From: a bacterium
GTDB lineage: Bacteria; Patescibacteriota; Saccharimonadia; Saccharimonadales; Saccharimonadaceae
Direction of reading: 5' to 3'
Assembly: GCA_020626475.1 (NCBI GenBank)
Contig: JAHKZT010000046.1
Coordinates: 1-5,625, forward strand
Length of the DNA: 5,625 nt
This document shows, in pieces, positions 1 to 4,637 of the stretch. The notes under the pieces are model-generated. The model worked only from the letters and a program-made list of their open reading frames with translations, was not told the DNA's origin and made no database searches. A program made the position numbers and the translations under genes. Numbering within the stretch: position 1 is the stretch's first letter; every line of letters starts with the position of its first letter.

Positions 1-36
1 ACGACATACTCGCGTGAGTTGCCAACGAGGTATTAA
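1..36 (+). CDS. Possible C-terminal tail of an upstream gene (partial)
   Basis: The first 36 bases can be read as the last eleven codons of an upstream gene, ending ELPTRY and a TAA at 34-36. This would leave a 19-base gap before the ATG at 56, with a ribosome binding site inside the gap, which fits the tight spacing of the genes that follow. The alternative is the frame ending in TGA at 15-17. That would give a GTGA overlap with the GTG at 14. The stretch is too short to decide or to identify a product, so this entry is tentative. Confidence 0.25.
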   Translation, partial: TTYSRELPTRY

Positions 37-38
37 AA

Positions 39-45
39 AAGGTGG
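39..45 (+). promoter_or_regulatory. Ribosome binding site for the first prepilin gene
   Basis: AAGGTGG matches the Shine-Dalgarno consensus with one mismatch and ends 10 bases before the ATG at 56. No comparable site precedes the GTG at 14, the ATG at 62 or the ATG at 77, so this site favours 56 as the start. The spacing is at the long end of normal. Confidence 0.45.
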
Positions 46-55
46 ATTTTCGCTT

Positions 56-1093
56 ATGCTAATGTATGATAAAAATATGGGCATTCATCTGGAGGAGGAG
101 CAAAAAGGCTTCACTATTATTGAAGTAATGCTATTTTTGGCATTGAGTGGCTTTTTGCTCGTAGGCATTCTTGCCGGCACCGGTTCCAGTATTGCTAACC
201 AGCGCTACAAAGACGCCGTCCAGGACGCTGCTGACGCATTGCGTAGCGCCTATTCTTTCGTTGCCGATACTCAGGTTGAGGTTCGCGATAAGAGCGAAGG
301 TGCTTGTGGTGGCACGATTGAAGAAGCCAACGCTAATGACTCTTCCGATAGCAATTTATACCGCGGTCGTACCACCTGTGCTGTCTACGGTGCGGTAGTT
401 ATGATTGATGGCAACCGTATCCAAACGACTACTGTTATTGGTCGCGACTATTTTGATTTTCTTCGCGCCGCTTACGATATGTCTGCCGGAAAGCACCTCA
501 GTGCTGCGGCTAGCGATGATTTAAAGACCGTTCTTAATCCGCCTAGTGATGTAGCCTTGCTCAAGGCACTCCATGTTAATAACCTCGCTTATCAGTGTGG
601 CGCGATTGCGAACTGTAAAAACATTAGTGTTCCTGGTGGCTCTAGGGTTCAGCGCCTAAAATGGGATACTACTTTTAAGGCTCCTCGCGTTGGTGAACAG
701 AAGAAGGCTGAGGATCTCAAACTTACCCTCCTCATCTATCGCTCACCGGTTAACGGCGTTATTCGTACGCTCTCCATGAACAAGGCTATCGAATACAGCG
801 GCAAAATCGTAGATTATTCTTCTGATACCTTCACCAGCCTCAAGGGGCAGGGTATTTATCAATATTTTGAGAACGACGCGGCAGGAAAACCTCAGTTAAA
901 TCAGGGAGACATCTTCCTATGTGTCGATAGTAATGGCGCCGAAAGTTACGCCGATCATCGCCGCGTTATCAAGATTTCTAAGAATGCGCATTCGCAAAGC
1001 GGTGTCGTTTTGTTAGATATGGACGAAATAGCTTATTACAATCCTTCCGCTCCGGATTCTGAGAAAGAAGAGGTATTATGCGACGACATCTAA
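56..1093 (+). CDS. Prepilin-like protein 1 (GspH/FimU position)
   Basis: Predicted secreted, membrane-anchored minor pilin or pseudopilin of 345 residues from the ATG at 56. A class III signal sequence is clear: QKG at 16-18, then FTIIEVM, with cleavage expected between G18 and F19, Glu at mature +5, and a hydrophobic helix over about 19-41. The start is uncertain. GTG 14, ATG 62 and ATG 77 are in frame and give leaders of 32, 16 and 11 residues; 56 is chosen for its ribosome binding site. The leader carries three consecutive Glu just before the cleavage motif, unlike the usual basic leader. The ectodomain is much longer than a typical GspH or major pilin and holds six Cys (84, 108, 181, 187, 289, 342), possibly paired in disulfides. 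I do not recognise its fold. The gene is first of four and overlaps the next by 16 bases. Its position in the series suggests a GspH/FimU role, which is inference. The prepilin class itself is secure. Confidence 0.88.
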   Translation: MLMYDKNMGIHLEEEQKGFTIIEVMLFLALSGFLLVGILAGTGSSIANQRYKDAVQDAADALRSAYSFVADTQVEVRDKSEGACGGTIEEANANDSSDSNLYRGRTTCAVYGAVVMIDGNRIQTTTVIGRDYFDFLRAAYDMSAGKHLSAAASDDLKTVLNPPSDVALLKALHVNNLAYQCGAIANCKNISVPGGSRVQRLKWDTTFKAPRVGEQKKAEDLKLTLLIYRSPVNGVIRTLSMNKAIEYSGKIVDYSSDTFTSLKGQGIYQYFENDAAGKPQLNQGDIFLCVDSNGAESYADHRRVIKISKNAHSQSGVVLLDMDEIAYYNPSAPDSEKEEVLCDDI

Positions 1094-1923
1094 AATCTAA
1101 ACGCGGCGATACTCTTATCGAAGTCATGCTTTCGATTTCGATTTTTGCATTCGTTGCCATGCTTACCATCAATATGATGAACGACGGCATTAATACTGCC
1201 CAGCGTACGCTGGAAGCAGAGATGGCCCGCAATGAGATTGATGCGCAGGCAGAAGCCCTCCGCTTCATTCATAACAACTATGTCGCCGAGCGTCAGAAGC
1301 TAGAGAGCGAAAGTCAGTTCCGCACCATTTGGAACAAGATTACTTCCAAGGCGATACGCCCAAGCGTAACGGCCGCAGAAATGGCTGATACGGATAGCGG
1401 TAAATCTTTCGATATTAACGATATGAAGTCTTGCGATGAGGCGTATGCTTCAAATGCCCACCTTGATAGATTCCATGCCTTCATTTTGAATACCCGCCTT
1501 ATTATGCCGGAGTTATCTACGGACGGTCGTTTTAAATATCTCGGCTTGAGGTATGATAGCAAAACAGCTGGAGAAGACAGTCTCGCTGATCATATGATTG
1601 TATATCGCAATAATGATACAAAAGGCGTTTTTAACGCGCCATCGCTCTATCCGCGCTTAATTTTCAAGAAACTTGTCCCTTCTGCCGGTAGCTCCTCGAA
1701 CAGCGCTGATGGTGGTCTCGATGAGGGCGAAGATATCTACAATAGCATCTCTCGCGCCGAGGGCGTTTGGATTGATGCTGTCAGCAATATAGACACTTAT
1801 GGAAAAACTGGTGCCGATTATTATGATTTCTATATCCGCACTTGTTGGCAAGCAGTCGGCCAGAGCGTCCCATCTACCATCACGACCGTAGTACGCCTTT
1901 ATAATCCGGAGGTTATGGAATGA
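1078..1923 (+). CDS. Prepilin-like protein 2 (GspI/PilV position)
   Basis: Predicted minor pilin or pseudopilin, 281 residues. The leader is short and basic (RRHLKSKRG, ending at G10), followed by DTLIEVM, so cleavage is expected between G10 and D11 with Glu15 as mature +5. The hydrophobic helix spans about 13-32 and is followed by an amphipathic, charged stretch rich in Glu and Arg (about 41-80), typical of the pilin helix leaving the membrane. Asp at mature +1, in place of the usual Phe or Met, is notable. The two Cys (119 and 256) could form one disulfide. The C-terminus is aromatic-rich (YYDFY at 248-252, then a Cys-Trp pair and a Thr/Val-rich strand ending in RLYNP). Translation probably depends on that of the first gene: the start lies inside it, with AAGAGG at 1068-1073 only four bases before the ATG. 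The GspI/PilV role is inferred from gene order and the N-terminus only. Confidence 0.87.
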   Translation: MRRHLKSKRGDTLIEVMLSISIFAFVAMLTINMMNDGINTAQRTLEAEMARNEIDAQAEALRFIHNNYVAERQKLESESQFRTIWNKITSKAIRPSVTAAEMADTDSGKSFDINDMKSCDEAYASNAHLDRFHAFILNTRLIMPELSTDGRFKYLGLRYDSKTAGEDSLADHMIVYRNNDTKGVFNAPSLYPRLIFKKLVPSAGSSSNSADGGLDEGEDIYNSISRAEGVWIDAVSNIDTYGKTGADYYDFYIRTCWQAVGQSVPSTITTVVRLYNPEVME

Positions 1924-2885
1924 TGACAAAGAAGAAAGCTTTTACTATTATCGAGCTCATGCTTGCTATGGCCTTCCTTGGCACCATGCTTGTCGGTATT
2001 GCAACGCTCGTGATGCGCATTACTAATATCTATCAAAAAGGTCTTGCTCTCCGCAGTATCAACTCAGTCGGGCGCGAAGTTATTTCTGATCTTACGCGCA
2101 CCATTAATGCGTCCAGAGTGAACATTGATATTAATCCTGAGCTCCCAAGCGACTATTCGATTTTGCAGAAAGATATAGATAAGGCGCGCGCTAATTACTT
2201 CATCGCAACATCGGATAATGAAGGCCGTCAGCTCGGTGGCGTCTTCTGTACCGGCGACTATAGCTATGTCTGGAATACTGCCGATACTTTCCGCAAAGTA
2301 CGCGCAAATGGCGACCTAGAGAAGAAAATCTACAACGCGACTACTATTAATACGGCACTAGCACAGCACGCCTTCGTTATTAAGACGGATGAGGGGTATA
2401 CGATCCCGAAATTCGCACGTTTCCAGGATAAGGATCGTCACGCTTGCGCACATAGTGAGAAAAAAGTTGGCGACCAGGTATATTATGAGCCGGCTACTGA
2501 GACTGGCGCAGGTAGCATAAAGCCGACTAGCCCATATATGTTCGACCTTGGTACAGGTAGCAAACTTGACAAAGTTACCGAATTAATAGAGGATAACGAA
2601 TCGGATCTTGCTATGTACAACTTTACGATTTTCCCGGCCACTCAGCATGCCACTACAAAGCAGATATTCTACTCTGGTATGTTCATCCTAGCGACCTATC
2701 GTGGTGGCGTTAACATTAAGTCCAACGGTGACTTCTGTGAAGGTTCCGACAATAAAGACGGTACACGCGATAGCGCCGATAGCGATGAGATGACGCTAAA
2801 TGATTTCGACTATTGTGCGGTTAATAAATTCAACTTTTCTGCACGCGCAACTGGTGAAACTGGTATAAATAAGTATGGAGGATAA
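1920..2885 (+). CDS. Prepilin-like protein 3 (GspJ/PilW position)
   Basis: Predicted minor pilin or pseudopilin, 321 residues. The leader is very short (MMTKKKA) and is followed by FTIIELM, so cleavage is expected between A7 and F8, with Glu12 as mature +5. Ala at -1 replaces the usual Gly, a substitution tolerated in some prepilins. The hydrophobic helix covers about 8-31 and is followed by an Arg-rich helix (about 46-66). Four Cys occur at 110, 176, 273 and 299; the last two bracket a strongly acidic loop. The start codon shares ATGA with the stop of the preceding gene, and GGAGG at 1908-1912 lies seven bases upstream, which favours the first ATG over the second at 1923. Third in the series, long, with the PulJ/PilW-type FTIIELM start, it is best placed as the GspJ/PilW equivalent. 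The fold beyond the helix is not recognised. Confidence 0.87.
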   Translation: MMTKKKAFTIIELMLAMAFLGTMLVGIATLVMRITNIYQKGLALRSINSVGREVISDLTRTINASRVNIDINPELPSDYSILQKDIDKARANYFIATSDNEGRQLGGVFCTGDYSYVWNTADTFRKVRANGDLEKKIYNATTINTALAQHAFVIKTDEGYTIPKFARFQDKDRHACAHSEKKVGDQVYYEPATETGAGSIKPTSPYMFDLGTGSKLDKVTELIEDNESDLAMYNFTIFPATQHATTKQIFYSGMFILATYRGGVNIKSNGDFCEGSDNKDGTRDSADSDEMTLNDFDYCAVNKFNFSARATGETGINKYGG

Positions 2886-2888
2886 AAA

Positions 2889-4475
2889 ATGAAGGCTACT
2901 AGAGCAAAGACGAGAAAGGGTGCAGCCTCGATTTATATTGTGATTTTTACAACAACATTGTTGGGTATTATCGCATTGAGTTTTGTGCGCATTATGCTCG
3001 CTGAATCATTCCGTACTACGAACTATAGCCTTTCTCAGTCCGCATACAACTCTGCGCTTGCCGGCGTTGAGGATGCTAAGATTGTCCTTTTGCGCTATCA
3101 GAGCTGCATTAACAAAGACAGCTATACTGCAGGCGGCAATAAGACTGGTAATTGTGATAAATATAAGAAATTGTTTAGCGACGTAAACGCCGCTTATAAG
3201 ACTTCTCAGGATTGTAGTGCAGTCGGTAGCCTTCTTCACTCTGGCGACCAGAGCAAAGAAACTCTCATTCAGACTCGCGACGGCGTCGACACTGGCACTG
3301 TCGACCAGGCCTATACCTGCGTCAAGATTGCTGCCTATACGGAAGACTTCCTTGCGACCTTGAATAGCAGAAACCCAACCAAATTAATCCCGCTTCGTAG
3401 CGATAGCGATGATTCTCAAAAGAAAATCAATCGTATTCAGATTCAGTGGTTCGATGATGAGAATTATAACGGCGTAACCGACAATGCCGGAAACGTTAAG
3501 GCTGACTATACTGGCTTCTGGAAGAACGGTACTCAAGGTGAACTCACTAGCTCTATTCTATCGAATAAGGGTATCTACAACAGCGGTAGCTCGTCTGCGG
3601 CAGATTACGGCAACTCATTCACCGAGAATCCACTTGTTCCGCCAGCACTCCAAGTTACTATGATCCAGACCGCAAATTCATTCACGATGGATCAGTTCTA
3701 TGCCAGCACAGGCACGGGTGACACTAGCCAAACGAACCGCGGCACGCTACTGCTTCGCCCAACTCGTAGCACCGATATTGACTTCCGCAGCAAGCGCCAG
3801 ATTTCTAACAGTAACCACTCCAATATGCTTCCGCAGAATTCTCTTGCATACTCCGCGAACAAGAGCTTTAATACTCCAATGGATGTAGTATGTAATCCTG
3901 GCAATCCTAGCTGGGGTACCTATGCATGTATGGCGGACTTCTATGTCCCAAGTCCAATCGGCGATGGCAGTCGCAATATGTCTACATCCTTCTTGGTCGT
4001 GAACTTGCCATACGGCGGCCCAGAAACGGATATTTCCGCCAAGATGTATAGCTGCCAAGATCCAAAGAAGCCTATCAATGCTGAAATTGATTCTACGGGC
4101 ACTGTTAACTGCGAAATAGTCTATTTTGCAAACGTTCAGCCGATGGTTGATTCGACTGGCCGCGCTAACGATCTCTTCCGTCGCGTTGAGTCTCGCATTG
4201 AGCTAGCGGATACCAACTTCCCAATCGCAAACTACGCTCTCGCTATGACTGACCCAACCAATACTACTGGTATTGTCAAGGATTTCTATGTCACTAATAA
4301 CTGCGGCTACTCTAGCTCTGACTTTACGGTAGGCAAGGCGGGCGATAATGCACTTGCTATTCGTGATGTAAATTTGAATGCAAGCGGCAACCCGGCCAAC
4401 AACGTCATTAAGTCGTGTGCTAATGCAAGAAAGAATAGTAGCCAAACACCGGGCAAGGGTAACGGCGAAGATTAA
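2889..4475 (+). CDS. Large PilX/GspK-like minor pilin without Glu5
   Basis: Predicted membrane-anchored surface protein of 528 residues and the last gene of the operon. The basic leader TRAKTRKG ends at G11 and is followed by AASIYIVIF and a hydrophobic helix to about residue 33, so the start resembles a prepilin, but mature position 5 is Tyr16 instead of Glu. A helix with the Ala-rich run SAYNSALAGVEDA (51-63) follows, as in PilX N-terminal domains. Lack of Glu5, large size and last position match GspK and PilX, which sit at the tip. The ectodomain has ten Cys (73, 89, 109, 144, 335, 347, 389, 408, 472, 510), many Ser/Thr/Asn, and a possible calcium loop at 190-198. The C-terminus is hydrophilic and Lys/Asn-rich (about 511-528). 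GGAGG at 2877-2881 lies seven bases before the ATG, and three bases separate it from the previous stop. Cleavage by the prepilin peptidase is likely but not certain. An adhesin function is possible and unproven. Confidence 0.85.
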   Translation: MKATRAKTRKGAASIYIVIFTTTLLGIIALSFVRIMLAESFRTTNYSLSQSAYNSALAGVEDAKIVLLRYQSCINKDSYTAGGNKTGNCDKYKKLFSDVNAAYKTSQDCSAVGSLLHSGDQSKETLIQTRDGVDTGTVDQAYTCVKIAAYTEDFLATLNSRNPTKLIPLRSDSDDSQKKINRIQIQWFDDENYNGVTDNAGNVKADYTGFWKNGTQGELTSSILSNKGIYNSGSSSAADYGNSFTENPLVPPALQVTMIQTANSFTMDQFYASTGTGDTSQTNRGTLLLRPTRSTDIDFRSKRQISNSNHSNMLPQNSLAYSANKSFNTPMDVVCNPGNPSWGTYACMADFYVPSPIGDGSRNMSTSFLVVNLPYGGPETDISAKMYSCQDPKKPINAEIDSTGTVNCEIVYFANVQPMVDSTGRANDLFRRVESRIELADTNFPIANYALAMTDPTNTTGIVKDFYVTNNCGYSSSDFTVGKAGDNALAIRDVNLNASGNPANNVIKSCANARKNSSQTPGKGNGED

Positions 4476-4482
4476 TCTATAT

Positions 4483-4513
4483 AAAAAATCTGGCCCTTCG
4501 GGGTCAGTTTTTT
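4483..4513 (+). terminator. Bidirectional intrinsic terminator
   Basis: A seven-pair stem (4490-4496 with 4501-4507, including one G-T pair) encloses a TTCG tetraloop closed by C-G. It is followed by six T on the + strand (4508-4513) and preceded by six A (4483-4488), which are six T on the - strand. It begins 15 bases after the stop of the fourth pilin gene if the stem is counted, and lies just beyond the 3' end of the tRNA on the opposite strand. It therefore most likely ends both convergent transcripts. Confidence 0.88.
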
Positions 4514-4515
4514 AT

Positions 4516-4602
4516 TGGTGCCCGCGACTAGACTCGAACTAGCACATCTGTAAAGACACTAGCACCTGAAGCTAGCGCGTCTACCAATTCCGCCACGCGG
4601 GC
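4516..4602 (-). tRNA. tRNA-Leu, anticodon CAG
   Basis: Read on the - strand, this is a complete class II tRNA of 87 nt including an encoded CCA (4516-4518). The acceptor stem GCCCGCG/CGCGGGC pairs fully, and A73 is the discriminator expected for leucyl-tRNA synthetase. The D-arm contains GAATTGGTAGA. The anticodon stem CTAGC/GCTAG holds the loop TTCAGGT, with anticodon CAG at 34-36. The long variable arm folds as GTCT/AGAT around TTAC, and the T-arm has the loop TTCGAGT on a stem with one G-T pair. The D, anticodon and variable arms closely resemble E. coli tRNA-Leu(CAG) as I recall it. It decodes CUG. It is convergent with the pilin operon and divergent from the glycosyltransferase gene. Confidence 0.97.
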
Positions 4603-4610
4603 ATACGGTA

Positions 4611-4619
4611 ATTATAGCA
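4611..4619 (-). promoter_or_regulatory. Extended -10 promoter for tRNA-Leu
   Basis: On the - strand the sequence reads TGCTATAAT: a perfect TATAAT hexamer at 4616-4611 preceded by the extended -10 motif TGn. No convincing -35 is present at 16-18 bp spacing. Standard geometry puts +1 at the A at 4604, only two bases before the mature tRNA 5' end, or at the tRNA's own G at 4602. Confidence 0.75.
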
Positions 4620-4622
4620 TAA

Positions 4623-4631
4623 TGGTATAAT
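4623..4631 (+). promoter_or_regulatory. Extended -10 promoter for a leaderless glycosyltransferase mRNA
   Basis: TGGTATAAT on the + strand is a perfect TATAAT (4626-4631) with the extended TGn motif. A 17-bp spacer would place the -35 at ATACGG, a poor match. Six bases separate the hexamer from the ATG at 4638, so +1 falls on the A of the start codon. It lies 9 bp from the oppositely directed -10 of the tRNA. Confidence 0.75.
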
Positions 4632-4637
4632 AGACTC

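Noticed and set aside
14..55. GTG at 14 as the start of the first prepilin gene
   Set aside because: It gives a 32-residue leader and has no visible ribosome binding site. The ATG at 56 has AAGGTGG upstream and yields a more normal leader. The GTGA overlap with the TGA at 15-17 keeps it possible.
978..1268. Open frame of 96 codons on the - strand across the junction of pilin genes 1 and 2
   Set aside because: It lies antisense to two clear prepilin genes, shows no recognisable motif, and is explained by the codon use of the + strand genes.
2736..2790. Possible thrombospondin type 3 or dockerin domain in the third pilin protein
   Set aside because: Only one weak Asp/Asn loop is present and the repeats that define those domains are missing. 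It is kept only as an acidic-loop observation.
3265..3306. Repeated GTCGAC in the fourth pilin gene as a possible operator or repeat
   Set aside because: Only two short copies occur within coding sequence and are explained by the codons for Val-Asp.
3747..4058. Open frame of 103 codons on the - strand inside the fourth pilin gene
   Set aside because: It is fully contained in a convincing + strand gene and has no ribosome binding site or domain of its own that I can see.
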